From Hormiphora californensis (Eukaryota; Ctenophora; Tentaculata; Cydippida; Pleurobrachiidae), in the NCBI GenBank assembly GCA_020137815.1, contig CM035353.1, forward strand, positions 3,282,471 through 3,346,470: 64,000 nucleotides of DNA. The letters are read 5' to 3'. Below are positions 33,725 to 45,790 of the stretch, one piece after another. The notes under the pieces were generated by a model. The model saw only the letters and a list, made by a program, of their open reading frames with translations, did no database searches and was not told where the DNA came from. The position numbers were made by a program, and so were the translations under genes. Position 1 is the first letter of the stretch; every line of letters starts with the position of its first letter.

Positions 33725-34346
33725 AGAGGGAAATCATACGACTCTTACTGCAGTTAGCGACAATCGAGAAAACAGACAGCATAACTCTTTTAAGCGACAG
33801 TGCTGTGTAATTTCTCAAAACTCTTATTCTTAGTGAGCAACAGGGAAAAGAATTGGGGAGAGAAAGTGAGAGACAGGGTGCCCCCTTGAGAGAGATTATC
33901 TCGCGCGGCGCATTGGCACGTGCGGTTTGGGCGCTGGCAGGCTTTTACATGTTGCAACATGTAAAAGCCTGCCAGCGCCCAAACCGCACGTGCCAGGGCG
34001 CCGCGCGTTACTATCTTGCTCTCTCTCACTCACTAGCTGCATTCTGATTGGCTGTTATCGATCACATGTACGCAGTCACAGGCTATCCCTGTGCACTAGG
34101 ACTTATCACGTGACCTTTCACGTGACCAGATGCTGTGATCCCCGGTCAGTTAAGAGTTTATACGTCGCTAAGTAGCGGCGCTTACCACACAAGAGAATGG
34201 AATCACCATTCTCTTACTCTTGATATCTCTTACAAGAAAATAAGAGTTATTTTGGAAAACAGTCAGCACCTGTCGCTTACTCCAGTAAGCGATTGCGAAA
34301 TCAATCAGCACCTGCTAACTTCAGTAAGAGTCGTATGATATCCCTC
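33725..34346. mobile_element. Foldback element with a perfect 80-bp hairpin inside
   Basis: The outer ends AGAGGGAAATCATACGACTC and GAGTCGTATGATATCCCTCT are near-inverted. Inside, 33915-33994 is a perfect palindrome with 40-bp arms and no spacer (left arm from GGCACGTGCGGTTTGGGCGC). The element abuts the previous TA-flanked element directly. Confidence 0.75.
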
Positions 34347-34534
34347 TAAGGAGACATGTTTTTGACAGGAAAAGCAAATCAGCGACACACGCATACAATT
34401 ACACAATTAGTAAGCTCTTCCACTGCAGCTGTGCCAAACTTGAGGGGCAGAGCTGGAAGTGGCAGATCTTTCACAAAAAACGAGTCTGAGCAACCCAAAT
34501 ATAATATCTCGTATTGTCTTCCTCTTTCCACCTC
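34347..34534. other. Short intergenic segment 3' of the GPCR gene
   Basis: Lies between the foldback element and the GPCR stop. No feature seen beyond the probable 3'UTR. Confidence 0.3.
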
Positions 34535-35760
34535 TCAACTGCTACACAGCTCAACTTCATCTCCTGCGTGTGATTCACTAGCTACGTTGGCCCTGCATTT
34601 GTCGTCGTCCTGCCAACACCTCTCATGTTGTGCAGCGACATGCCATCCTGGCGCCCACCACCACTGGGGGTGTTCTCCGATCCTAGTCCATATTGCGAAC
34701 CCTGACATGCGGGTAAAGTAGACGATTGGGTTACACGTGGCGTTGATAACCACAAATAGAACCTTGCTAAACACCCAGCTGTAGGAATACATGAGGGGTG
34801 GCGAGAAGAAGGGACCCGGGAAGGACTGGTAGACGAACTTACTGAGTACAAATGCCACGGTGTTCCCAAAGAAGGGGATGTTACAGAAGAGTTGGATCCA
34901 TCGCATCCTATTCTCGCTCCGCGAATAATAGGATCCCGGCCCGTTGGTAGCAAGAACTCACGTGCGCGCCATGTAAAGCACGTTTTCAGCAGTGGGACTA
35001 TCAAATCTCACTCAGGCATCAATGTGGCCAAACAGAAGAGGAAGATGGCGGTGAATATTGCGATGGTAGTAGAGCCTTTGTGGGCAATTCTCTTGGATGG
35101 GGGTACCTGTTGTCTGTACGGTTTCACAGCCGAGAGTATGAAACTAACGAATATAATGATAGAGGGAAGGCCGATTAGAGTGAGGTTGGAGATGTTCGAG
35201 TAGAACGACCATGTCGGGTTATCACTGCCCTTCACACTGTACGCAATGTCCATTATATACAAGTAGTACACCCCAAACTGGTGTCGTATCAGAGTCTCAG
35301 CAGCCATGGCAACGGAGTAGATACAGAAGGCAGCAACGAGGTGATTGCTATTGATAATATAGAAAGGAACCCTGATGTTTAGGGCTCGGGTGACGCTCAT
35401 CATCATCACCAGGAATATTGAGGTGTTTTGGAGGTGCTCAAACAGTATCGTCCAGAAAACAGTAAATACGAAGTTGTTGAAGAGCACTGGGCGACGGTAT
35501 CGCATCAGGGACATCATGACGGGGGTGTGGGCCACACAGGTGCAGATATCAGTGAAGCTAATGGCAATGTAGAGTCTACCCGCTAGTTTCTTCCTCTCAC
35601 ACTTGACAAAGTATTTTAGGGCGAGGATGTTACCCGTGACTCCTACAATAAGGCAAAGTGCCAAGATGGTCGCTATAAAGAGGTCAGCTAGGCGGGAGGG
35701 CCGGTAACTAGGATCAAGTAGAATGACGTGGGAACTGAACGTTTCGCTGCTCCAATTCAT
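34535..35760 (-). CDS. Rhodopsin-like G-protein-coupled receptor
   Basis: Two exons, 35012-35760 and 34535-34907, join in phase (donor GTGAGA, acceptor AATAG) to give about 373 residues with seven predicted membrane helices. TM1 has GVTGNILAL with the conserved asparagine, TM2 has SFTDICTC with the conserved aspartate, and TM7 has NATCNPIVYFTR, the NPxxY motif. After TM3 the DRY-type motif is replaced by SVTRALNI (TRA). TM6 spans the splice (IFTAIFLFCLATL). The N-terminus has possible glycosylation at NWSS. The ligand is unknown. Proteins of this type are expanded in placozoans, cnidarians and other early animals. The start at 35760 is the first ATG of the open frame. Confidence 0.88.
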
Positions 35761-36560
35761 AATCCAGATCGTTGCTTGGTGAGCCTATTATGAATAAAGT
35801 TCAATTGGAATTCACAGTCGATTATAGAAATTTATGACAACTAGCGCACCCATTGCATTGGGTGCGCCTCAATTAAGGGCTTTTTGATAACCCACCCGGC
35901 TTTGCCGGGTGGTTCTTTTCACCCCTTTCAACGTCAATAACACGGTTGCCATGGCAACTGAATTGGTAACTATGGAGACTGGCATGTTAAAAGTCATTCG
36001 AAAATATTAACAAACTTCCACTGGAAGTTCCAAAAATGTAAATATCAGCTTTGGCCACATAAAGTGTTTTATGAAGGAGCACTGTCGCGTAGAAACGCAC
36101 TGAACGAACGACCATCACGCGACATCTCCAAATTATAATAGAGATTATCCTTAATTATAAAGTCGAAATGCATTTAAATGCAGATTGCAAGTCGCGATGA
36201 AGAGGAGTATGACCTATCCACATGCGTGCAAATAGAGGGGGGGGGGGGGTTGCCAAGGAGGTGCCCTGAGAGGGTGCACCGCGTGCGGGTTGGTGCAGCG
36301 GGTGAGAGGGGTGCTCCTGGGTGAGGAGGAGTGTGGGGATTCGAGTCAACGGGTGCTCTACTTCAACGGGCTTTCTAGTAAAACTTAAAATACTAGGCGT
36401 GATGGCAAGACAGAAGCTCTATATTATAATCAAGTCGTATCATTGATACTATCAAATCGTATATTTTGATAAAAACGATAAAACGATAAAATCGATCGAT
36501 CTGGGCTCCAATATCAAAAGCAATCAGCGGTCATCAAACAGCAGGGTTGGCGGAATGATT
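35761..36560. repeat. Intergenic with small hairpins and a dispersed repeat
   Basis: Micro-hairpins: GCACCCATTGCATTGGGTGC (about 35845-35864) and CCACCCGGCTTTGCCGGGTGG (about 35897-35918). From about 36190 to 36380 lies a copy of a repeat with CACATGCGTGCAAATAGAGG, TTGCCAAGGAGGTGCC and GGTTGGTGCAGCGGGTGAGA, found again at 45410-45770. AACTTCCACTGGAAGTT near 36009 recurs at about 50848. Confidence 0.6.
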
Positions 36561-36579
36561 TTTCTCCAGAGGGGGCTGA

Positions 36580-37215
36580 ATGAATTTAATATGCATAAAT
36601 GAAGCATTCCGATAGAGGAGACCTGATCCCGCGCTAAAACAGCTACGACCAGAAAAAGCAAAATAATTTTAATGTGCATAACAATTATAGCGTTCCGATT
36701 TATACCCTCTCACACGTTAGAAGGTGTTTTTCTAAAAAACGTTTCTTGTCCTAAATATTCACAATTGCAGGTCTAAGTAAATGAATTTAATATGCATAAA
36801 CCAAGCATTCCGATAGGTTATTATATGGCAAGAGTTGAGTGGCTGGAGGAGACCTCCCGCGATAAAGCAGCTACGACCAATCAAAATAAGCGATACAAAA
36901 CACTTTCCCAGAAAGCAATTATTGGATCTAATCAATAAGGGGCAAAAAGACATGTTATCGACTGGGGAAATGACACAAGCAAATGATTTTAATATTAATT
37001 ATTAATATCAAGCGTTCCGATAGGTTATTATATGGCAAGAGTTGAGTGGCTGGAGGGGACCTCCCGCGATAAAGCAGCTACGACCAATCAAAATAAGCGA
37101 TACAAAACACTTTCCCAGAAAGCAATTATTGGATCTAATCAATAAGGGGCAAAAAGACATGGTATCTATATCGACTGGGGAAATGACATATCAATTGCGT
37201 TCCGATTTATACCCT
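36580..37215. repeat. Tandem duplication, ~207-bp period
   Basis: Two near-identical copies (about 36811-36982 and 37018-37193) begin CGATAGGTTATTATATGGCA and run through CGCGATAAAGCAGCTACGAC and GCAATTATTGGATCTAATCA. A diverged partial third copy precedes them (about 36580-36715). Non-coding. Confidence 0.85.
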
Positions 37216-37787
37216 CTCTTGCCCGCGATTATGCCTCTCCCGGTCAGGGAAAAACAACCTTTTAAGAAAAAAAAGATTTTATTACAGCTCCCCCTACTCA
37301 TATTCCTGTACTCCAAAACCCAAATTTTGTTTATTTATTTTGAACACACCATCGTTACAAGCATGTAATTGGAATCCCAAAAAATATAGGTGCATCATTT
37401 ACTTTCTTCATGAAGTAATCTCGTGCACTAGCCGGTGACTTCCCCCATAATCCTTCCCTTATTCTTCGTGTAATTTTGTCCATGCAGTAATTCGAACATT
37501 TGGAAGATCTCCCGGGAACTTAACATTTGATGGACAACACACGCTGCCTAGTGTGACCACTCTGGCGCCTACCACCGCCCTACACCTACGTCCATCAAAT
37601 GGGTGACGAAATTTGAAAAATAAACTGAGATTTTGACGTTGAGTGAAAATCACCAACTTTTTCGTTTCACTTCTAGAATCTAGAGACCAGCTATAAAGCA
37701 ACCGGCCCGGGATATTATTAAGCAACATGATATAATATCCTTAATGAAATGAACGTCGTGAGTATGATGTAGTATCCACACGTGCAA
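37216..37787. other. Intergenic, no gene
   Basis: No supported gene. A short inverted pair, CATTTGATGGA (37526) and TCCATCAAATG (37591), encloses about 55 bp. The dispersed ATCCACACGTGCAAATAGAG motif is at about 37769. Confidence 0.4.
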
Positions 37788-37955
37788 ATAGAGGGGCCCT
37801 AGTAAAGGTCGCGCGGGCAATTATGGTGAAAATTGGCCAATCTACAAACATTAATGCGCGAATCCTCAACAATATTGGCCAATCTTTGCTGGATGCGCAA
37901 ATATATTGGCCAATCTTCGCTGTTATTCAGAACGCGCAATTGTAAAGCCGCGCTA
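37788..37955. repeat. Left copy of a distant inverted repeat
   Basis: Contains TAGTAAAGGTCGCG, AATTATGGTGAAAATTGGCC and three ATTGGCCAATC motifs. The inverted counterpart is at about 45245-45390, with GATTGGCCAATATTGTTGAG and CCATAATTGCCCACGCGACC. Confidence 0.7.
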
Positions 37956-38037
37956 AAACTGTTAAAGCCGCGCAAAATTATTTAAAATGCAAGCCTGAAA
38001 GTCGCGTTGGATGCACGGCAACGGTTACCACAATGCA

Positions 38038-38260
38038 AGGAACCTTCTGTGAAACATCTCACATTCCCTTTCTAACCCTATCGCCAATTGCTACCCCCTT
38101 TCCCGTGCTGTAAACCTTTTGTAAAACATCTTACCTTCCCTTTCTATAGCCCTCTCGCCAATTTCTACCCCCTTTCCCGTGCTGTAAACCTTTTGTAAAA
38201 CATCTTACCTTTCCTTTCTAGCCCTATTCTACATCCTTCCTGCAGCTTTCTCTCACCTGT
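38038..38260. repeat. Tandem repeat, ~73-bp period, about three copies
   Basis: Each copy contains AACCTTNTGTNAAACATCT, CCCTTTCTA, CGCCAATTNCTACCCC and CCCGTGCTGTAA. The sequence to about 38560 is pyrimidine-rich and loosely repetitive (TTCCTTCTAC, CTCTCATCTGGTCATC). Confidence 0.75.
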
Positions 38261-38689
38261 TAATCGTGGTTTCACTCCCCCTTCATGGACACTTAACTTT
38301 CTTCTCAATCTGGGCTCTGCTGGATTTCCTTCTACGACCCCCCTGCGGCTTCCTCTCACCTGTGGTGTTTTCACCTATCTTCCCTGTGATCTTCTTCTCC
38401 CTCCTACCGCTTTCTCTCATCTGGTCATCGTGGATATCTCCCTTCCTTACTGGACCTCCCTTCTACTTATCTTGGTTTCCTGAGCTGTGCTGGACTTCCT
38501 TCTAGTCTGTGGTTTCTCTCATCTGGTCATCATGTTTTCACCTCTCCTTCCCTGGGTGTCCTCCACGAAACTAAATTCAGTTTAGTGTTGAAATTTAGAA
38601 GTCAAGTTAGTGAGCGACTATTATTTCGCTAAACTTTAGAAAACCGTCCACGAACACATGTTTCGGAGCTTGGTCCGATCCCTATCTGG

Positions 38690-39775
38690 TGTTAAATGGG
38701 CCCCCTTTTGGGAAACCCCTCTTTTTTCCCCTGGTTCAGGGGGAATAAATCGTAATTTGTTAAATTAGATAGAATTCCTGGCCAGACACTTTATTCCCCA
38801 ATGTGCGATATTAAATTACCCGGCCACCCCCTGAAGGGGTAACGAACATGGGGAACCGGAATGGTAGATTGGCAATAGATGAATTTGGGAAAATGAGATG
38901 AAATATGGCCCTTGATTGGAAAGGGGACCTGAACCCGGGGGATAGAGGGGGAGCCGAGGATTGGGCATTTTGGTTTGGGGGGAGGGGGAATGAGGGGGAA
39001 TATTTGGGAAGTGGAATGAGAGGGGAAATGGCGGGGGGGACTGAGCATTGGGAATTTTGGGATGAGGGGGAAGAAAGGGAGGGAGAGAGGGAAGAAAGAG
39101 GGAGAGCGGGAGGGGAAAAAGGAGAGAGGTTGGCTTGGGCGGGGGGGCCTCCTCCCTCTCTCTCTCTCGTCTGCTTGCTTGCTAAATTTAACCTCTTTCG
39201 CCCCTTTCTCTCCCTGGCTCTCTCTCCCTCTCTCCTCTCCCCCCTCTCTCTCTCTCTCCTCTCCTCTCTCTCTCTCTCTCTCTCCTCGCTCTCTTTTCTC
39301 CTACTCTCTCCCCTCTCTCTCCCCTCTCCCCCCCTTCCCGGCCCCTCTTTTCCCCTTTACTTTTGATATTTGCTATGTATTCTTGTAATACGGAAATTTA
39401 AATCATTCCGGAAATATTTCATTTTTGGCCCTCAGTATAACATATTCTTGAAAAGTACTGTCTAATTATACTCTTTTCATTGTCCTCTCCTATTTTTCTG
39501 GGATATAAAAATTTTCCCCCCCCCAAACCCCCCCTTCTTTTTTCCCCCCTCTCCCTCTTTCCCTCGTTCCTATAATGATTTTTATTTTTCAATTTTCCCT
39601 TTCAATTTCTCGTTTTATAGGTTAGCTGTATGTCAAGACCGTGGCCATTTTGCAAGTTTGGGTCATTTTGGTTGGGGGTTTCTTGGAAACCTTTTCCACA
39701 ATAGTAAAATTAGTTTCAATTTTGACAGCCTTTGTTGGCTAAATTCCGCCTGTTTAGGGCGAAATTTTTTGTGCT

Positions 39776-39809
<34 letters not shown>

Positions 39810-41460
39810 GATCATCCCTCTTGGTAAACATTTTTTCCCTTTTTCCCTTATTTTTTTCAAAACCCCCTTTTTTTCCTCCTTTGGGGGCCCCGGTTTTTTT
39901 TTAAGATTTTTTTTTTAATTTTTCACAGCCCCCTTTTTGAACCCCCGGGGATTTTGGGGGCCCGGAAAAAACTGCCTTTTGGTTTAACCCCCCAAACACT
40001 GGTACTTTTGGGCCCAATCCCGCTGGGGCCATTACCCTGTCTTTGGCGGGGGGCCCGGGGCCCGCTTTTGGAAGGGCAAAAACCCAGGCCCGGGTCCCCC
40101 CTCCAAAACATTTTCGTTTTTAAAAAAATCCAAAAAAGGGGTTGTGGGCAAAAACGTTTGGGCGGGACAAAAACCCTTTTTGCACTTTTTCAGCCAGATT
40201 TTTATATTTTGGGGGAAAGAAAACGGGGCAAAAACAAAGTTCGTTTTGCTTTTGTTAAACGGTCATGATGTCAAGGAAATGGCGCCCCTATTTTTGGGTG
40301 TTCATGATTGATTTTTTTGTTCATGCCTTCGTTTGGGATTAGGCCTTTAGGGGATAAAGGGGGAAAAAACAGGAAAAAGAGAGAAGGGGGAAAAATTAGA
40401 GAAAAGAGAGGAGAAAAGGGAGGGGCTGGGGGTCCTATAAAAAGCTTAAAAGTCCTTTTTTAACGAGGAAAAAAAGGGAGAGAAGAGGGAGAGGGGGGTT
40501 TTTTAATTTTTCCCCCCTTTTTTTTTTTTGGGTTTTTTTTTGGGAGGGCGGTTTTCCCGAAAATTTGAAAGGGAAAAAGGAAATGGGGTTTTAAAAGGAG
40601 AAAATTAACGGCCCACCAAATTTAACCCCTTCCCTTCCCCCCCCACAACCCTTTCCCCCCCCCCAAACCCCCAAAAAACCCCCCCCCACCCCCCAACCCC
40701 CCCCTTTTTTTAATTAGGCAGAAAATTTCCCCCAAAGTCCCCTTCCCCTTTTCCAAACCATCTAGTTTTAGGCCAGGGAAGAATCATTTGGGCCCACTCT
40801 AACAACACAAGGAAGGCAAGCTTTTTTGGTTTGCAAGCTAATGTATGGGTTTAAGGGGCGGGCTTTGGATAAAAAAATTTGTCTTTTTAGGTGACTTTCA
40901 TGGAAATAAACTTTTTTTGGTGGACCATCTAAGGGGGTACCCTCCCCCCCCATAAATATGGGCCCCACCCGAGAAAGGGTAACCCCCCCCAATTAACCCC
41001 CCCCCTTCCCCACACCCAAATATCCCCCCCCCCCCCCCCCCCCCCCCTTTTTTTTATCGTGGGGATAGACGTGAAAAAAGAGGACAGAAAACGAGAGAGA
41101 AACATCAGACAGAAATAGGGAACCCCTCCCGCTCCAGGAAGGGACCCAAAAAAAAGCCGGGCCCAATTGAAGAAACCGCAATTTTTGACCCTCCAGTAAT
41201 TATTTTAATTTCCAAAAACGATGATTAATTTCCCCAATTCCAAAACCCCCCATTAAGAAATTACGGGATTTTAAAAACCAAAACCAAACCCCCAAAACCC
41301 CCCCTTTGGGGAAAAGGAAAAAAAAGGGGATTTAAAAAGGGAAAACGGGGGGCCCCAGAAAAAATTTAAGAGACCCGGCGATAGAGAAAGACCAAAAAAC
41401 CAACGCCCAGGAAAAGAAGCAAAAACCCCTAAACCCTTTTTTTACGGAACTGCTTTAAAT
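38690..41460. other. Low-confidence sequence: mononucleotide-run-rich block 1
   Basis: Runs of G, C, A and T of 4-8 bases occur nearly back to back, with extremes of about 28 T near 39780 and about 25 C near 41023. Frames here encode only F, P, G and K-rich nonsense. A CT-rich tract spans 39155-39330. The texture differs sharply from the flanks and looks like unpolished or unresolvable sequence. No gene can be supported. Confidence 0.65.
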
Positions 41461-43100
41461 GGGCCCCCAAACTAGACAAGGGAACCCCCGATCCGAAGAA
41501 AAACCGTAACTGGAAAAGACCTATCTAATCCAAGAAAAGACGGAAAACTCGGGAGCCGAGAGAAAAAAAAAGCAGCGGAGAAGAAGACTGATGCCACTGG
41601 CCCCAAGAAGGCAACTAGAAAACAGAAATAGTGCCACTGTGCGTGAACTGCACAGGAGGATGAGCATTGGGAACGAGGAAGCACTGCAAAATGGGTGGTT
41701 TGATTGTGATAAATACAACAGATCTATATTGTGATCTGCAAACATGTTTGGGTTAGGTGGAGAGTGAGAGATCTTTACCTCTTTCTCGCACGGGAGAGAT
41801 GCCCTGTGAATGAAACCCAGTATTCGGATCGGTGTTAGTGAGTAAGGTGGGACTAACCCAGATCCCCCTCCCCCACACCAAGAGCCCCCTTGCCCAGCCC
41901 CTGTCCCTTAGCCAAGCCTCTATAACTGCCAACCTACTGGCCCACACGAGGCCCCAGTCCCCACAGAAACACAACTGCGGGAACCCCACACGGCACACTT
42001 AGCCTACACTAGCCCAAAACAACCGGAGGGTACGCAGAGCTGACTAGGAACGGGAAACAAGAAAGGGAGGGACTGAGGAGAGGCCAGAGGAGCAGAACCA
42101 AAGTGCACAGCTAGGACCAAGTGCCTAAATACAAGAACTGAACAACTATAATAAAATTAACTCCAAAAAAATACGTGCGGGAGCACGAACACAGAGACAG
42201 GCGACACAACCTAATGCCAAACACTCCCCTACCCCGGCACGTGAAACACGGTCAACAATGATACCCGAACTGACAGGACAGAAGACACCCTAGAACTGTG
42301 AACAGGCAACTATGACTGTGAAATTGACAACAACAATTACTGAAACATACATAACAATACAATGAATAAATGAATAACAGAATGAACGATCTTATCTGAT
42401 AGAAGATTGTAGGTAAGCGTTGTAGTTGGCTGGTCCTTTGTTGTTGTTGCTGGTAGTAGTTGAAGCTAGCTGGACTTGGTTCACCGTGGTAGACAAAGTG
42501 GTGAAATTCGAGAAGGCCGGGAGAGGGGGAGAGATCACCCGCACAAGAGAGAGCAAAACACGAAGTGTTTAGTGCTAGGTTAGTGGGGCTTATATGGGTT
42601 CAGTGTGAAATGGGGCGTGAAATCACGTGACTTGTACCACGTGGAGGGGGTTTTATGTGGAACTAATCTCTCTCTAAAACCCTACTCAAAGCTCAAACAA
42701 CCAACACTAATTCTGTAGTTCGTGGACGAAATCGATATAGCTCTCCAGCTCCAATTTTCACACTCAAAAGGCCTAATTAGTCGAGATCTAAAAGTTTTAA
42801 GGCAATAAGTTCATTCAGGAAATGGAAATGGAAATTTGCGGAAAACTGGGAGAAGTCAGAAGAAAAGAGAAACTATGTTTTATCGTGTCCCAGAATTTAA
42901 AGTTGGTTCCTATTATTCGATTGAACCAGTCTATAATTGTATTCACTACTGCACCATTTTCAAATAAAGGGACCCCACCTCGACTAATGCACAGTGCACA
43001 CACATCCAGTAGATCTACCAGCTGTGAAAACAAGAAGTTTCTATCATTTTTCGTTTGGCGTTAATATGGTTTATAAAAAGCCTCTCTCCTACGTGTGCAC
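41461..43100. other. Intergenic, better-quality block, no gene recognised
   Basis: The base texture returns to normal. Several open frames of 60-95 codons exist on both strands, but none shows a domain or splice structure I can support. The segment 42410-42560 has GTTGTTGTTGCTGGTAGTAGTT-like low complexity. Confidence 0.35.
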
Positions 43101-43199
43101 GCATGCGTGTTACACTGAATTTAGGGCAAATGGGACCTATCTGTAACTTCGGTTCCAGATGAGATAGAGACTTGATTTTCCCCCGATTTTTCACCGAAA

Positions 43200-44198
43200 A
43201 CAAGGGTCACAAAAGTGGCTTGCGATCCTTAGTGGCTCAACCGTTTGGGCTGAAACTTCGAATATCAGTAGAAAATTACCCACTGAATACTGGACATATT
43301 ATTCCAAAGCGATATTTTGAGTATACAGCAAGGTATACAAAATATAGGGTAGCGACTGGCTATTTGAAACAGTTTTTCACTTTTTTCCCTTGCCTGCCCA
43401 CAAATCAAGTCGAACCCAAATTTTTTTGACCTTGTGTTACCGAGACAGTCCCTGGGTAGTTTTTTGGGTGGTTGGAGATGTCTCATTTTGTCTTCCGGGG
43501 TCAGGGTCACGTGATATCTATCCAAATTTGGTGTTTCAATTTACCCGCCTCGGTCTGCTAATTTGAAACACCCGTATCTCCCTCAATTTCTCCACGAAAC
43601 CAAAATTTTTGACATTGAATAGTTAGAAAAGGGTTGTGCAGAGCCATTCCATGTCTGAAATCTGAATTTTGTTGAACGTGCTTGGTGCAATGACCTTTTC
43701 CAAAAACTGTTTCAAATTAGCAGGAAAACAGTTTTTGCCTCATATTCGGCCAACTTTTGGCGGAAATGACTCAAATCATAGTTTATATCCTGCCTCATGC
43801 TCATATTGAACAACAAAAATTTCGACAATCCAATCGGAGAAAATTGTTTCAAATAGCCCTCCTCAGTGTTTCAAGTTACCAGACTCTCTTCACTGTGCTA
43901 CAGCACACACACGACACCAATCAGAGAGCAAATAACGCGCATGTGTTTCAAATAACCAGAGCACGTGTTTCAAGTTATCAGACACTGTTTCAAGTTAGCA
44001 GGCGTTTCAAATTGCCAGTCGCTACCCTAGTGCTCCATTGACTTCATTAACCCTAAAATTCCCATTATTTACACAAAAACGCGGGTTATGAAAGTCGCTT
44101 GCGATCCTTAGTGGCTCAACCGTTTGGGCTGAAACTTCGGAAATCAGTAGAAAATTACCCACTGAATACCAGACATATTGTTCCAAAGCGATATTTTT
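43200..44198. repeat. Pair of ~118-bp direct repeats
   Basis: Copies at about 43200-43318 and 44083-44198 share GGCTTGCGATCCTTAGTGGC (second copy CGCTTGCG), CAACCGTTTGGGCTGAAACT and TAGAAAATTACCCACTGAAT. They bracket the TA-flanked element at 43347-44027. Confidence 0.8.
43347..44027. mobile_element. TA-flanked element with GGGTAGCGACTGG ends
   Basis: Inverted ends GGGTAGCGACTGGCTATTTG (left) and CAAATTGCCAGTCGCTACCC (right), with TA on both sides (43345-43346, 44028-44029). The right half has at least five copies of GTTTCAAGTTANCAG. 681 bp, no transposase. Tc1/mariner-like by its target site. Confidence 0.75.
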
Positions 44199-44640
44199 CA
44201 ACTTAGCAACCCCTAATGTACAGTATACACTGCATGTACATTGTACATGGCACAACAACAACTCGATTTTTGTAAAAAGATGGTACCACTTTGGAGATAA
44301 TATGTGACGTCTTTAAAAGCGAGGTAACACTGTGATGAATATTGAGGGTTGGATTTATCCCGCCTTTGGACCATGAACTCTTTGTATCAATTTGAAAACG
44401 GCGTGGCTGAAAGAAAAAACTGTGATAAGACGTTGTCGGTGTACTATCAATATTCAATACACTCCCAATATCTCACCAATAGAATATAGCTCAGTAGACA
44501 GTGAGTTGAGAACTTGTTAATCTGCCAGACCAAACCCAAAGAACCGAGACAAACCCCGCAATACCAACCTCCAAACCAAACAATCAGCAAACCTCCAGCA
44601 AACCTCTAAACCTCCACCACACATCCAAACCTGGCCTCTA
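44199..44640. other. Intergenic, no gene
   Basis: Small inverted motif GTACAGTATACACTGCATGTAC near 44218, and repeated CCAAACCTCCA units near 44570-44645. No gene seen. Confidence 0.35.
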
Positions 44641-44787
44641 AACCTCCACCAGAGAGAGGGAGAGAGAGAGAGAAGAGAGCCGAGAAGCGAGAGAGGGAGG
44701 ACGAGGGAGAGAGATGAAGAGAGGAGGAGATGGAGGAGAGAGAGAGATAGGTAGAGAAGAGAGAGAAGATAGAGAGAGCGAGACGAG

Positions 44788-44866
<79 letters not shown>
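44641..44866. repeat. GA-rich microsatellite
   Basis: AG/GA dinucleotide repeat, nearly pure from about 44790 to 44864 and degenerate before it. Confidence 0.95.
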
Positions 44867-44867
<1 letters not shown>

Positions 44868-45244
44868 TTTCAAATAACTTATTTAATCTCATGAACGATT
44901 ATAGCCGGATTACGGTGGTTCCGGGTGTTCTGGAATCCTCTTGGTGTCTACTTTTCAAATCACTCTGATCCCTAACATCAGTATTATAGTATCAGTACTG
45001 CACCGATAAGACTGTACAGTGTACCAGATTACCGAAAAGTAACATTTCATAATTGGATCATCTCAATTCACATTGCTGCATGTTATTGAATCTCATTGGA
45101 AGCATGTTGCCAGCAAAGTAACATTATTCAAATAGCATCATCGGCTGATCCCTTACCGGGGGATTTGACGAGCATCGAGTGGCATAGACGTGGGGCGCGA
45201 AACCAGTTGTCTTGGGTCGTGTGCGCGCGAAACAGCTGTGAAAT

Positions 45245-45390
45245 TCAACCATGGCCAGCGAAGATTGGCCAATCTATTTGCGCATCCAGCGAAGATTGGC
45301 CAATATTGTTGAGTATTCGCGCATTAATGTTTGTAGATTGGCCAATTTTCACCATAATTGCCCACGCGACCTTTACTAGGGGGGTTGTCA
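45245..45390. repeat. Right copy of the distant inverted repeat
   Basis: Inverse of 37788-37955, about 7.3 kb away, continuing into CGACCTTTACTAGGGG. The two copies are close in sequence but not identical. Confidence 0.7.
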
Positions 45391-45409
45391 AGGAGATGCC
45401 ATATAGCCC

Positions 45410-45790
45410 CTACATAGCGGGTGATTGAAAGCTGACCGTGAGGGTTGGTGCAGCGGGTGAGAGGGGTGCTCCTGGGTGAGGGAGAGTGAGGGGATTCAGG
45501 TCAACGGGCGCTCTACTCCAACGGGCTTTCTATAGTCTATATTATGAAGTAGAAATGAACGTCGCGATGTAGCTTAGTACCCACACGTGCAAATAGAGGG
45601 GGTTGCCAAGGAGGTGCCCTGAGAGGGGTATGGTAAATTGCACGTGCGGGTTGGTATAACAGCGGGTGAGTATGTAGTATCCACACGTGCAAATAGAGGG
45701 GGTTGCCATGGAGGTGTCCTGAGAGGGGTATGGTAGATTGCACGTGCGGGTTGGTACAGCGGGTGAGTAGAATAGAATAGAATAGAATAA
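45410..45790. repeat. Dispersed repeat with a ~110-bp tandem duplication
   Basis: One diverged copy (45410-45530) is followed by two tandem copies starting TAGTACCCACACGTGCAAAT (about 45569) and TAGTATCCACACGTGCAAAT (about 45674). A GAATA microsatellite follows at 45768-45790. Related pieces are at 36190-36380, 37765 and 46875. Confidence 0.8.

Noticed and set aside
38905-39388. ORFs of 108-153 codons rich in Ser, Leu and Pro or Glu and Gly
   Set aside because: Products of CT/GA low-complexity sequence in a poor-quality block.
44517-44968. ORFs with long SLSLSLSL or ERERER runs
   Set aside because: Translation of the GA microsatellite.
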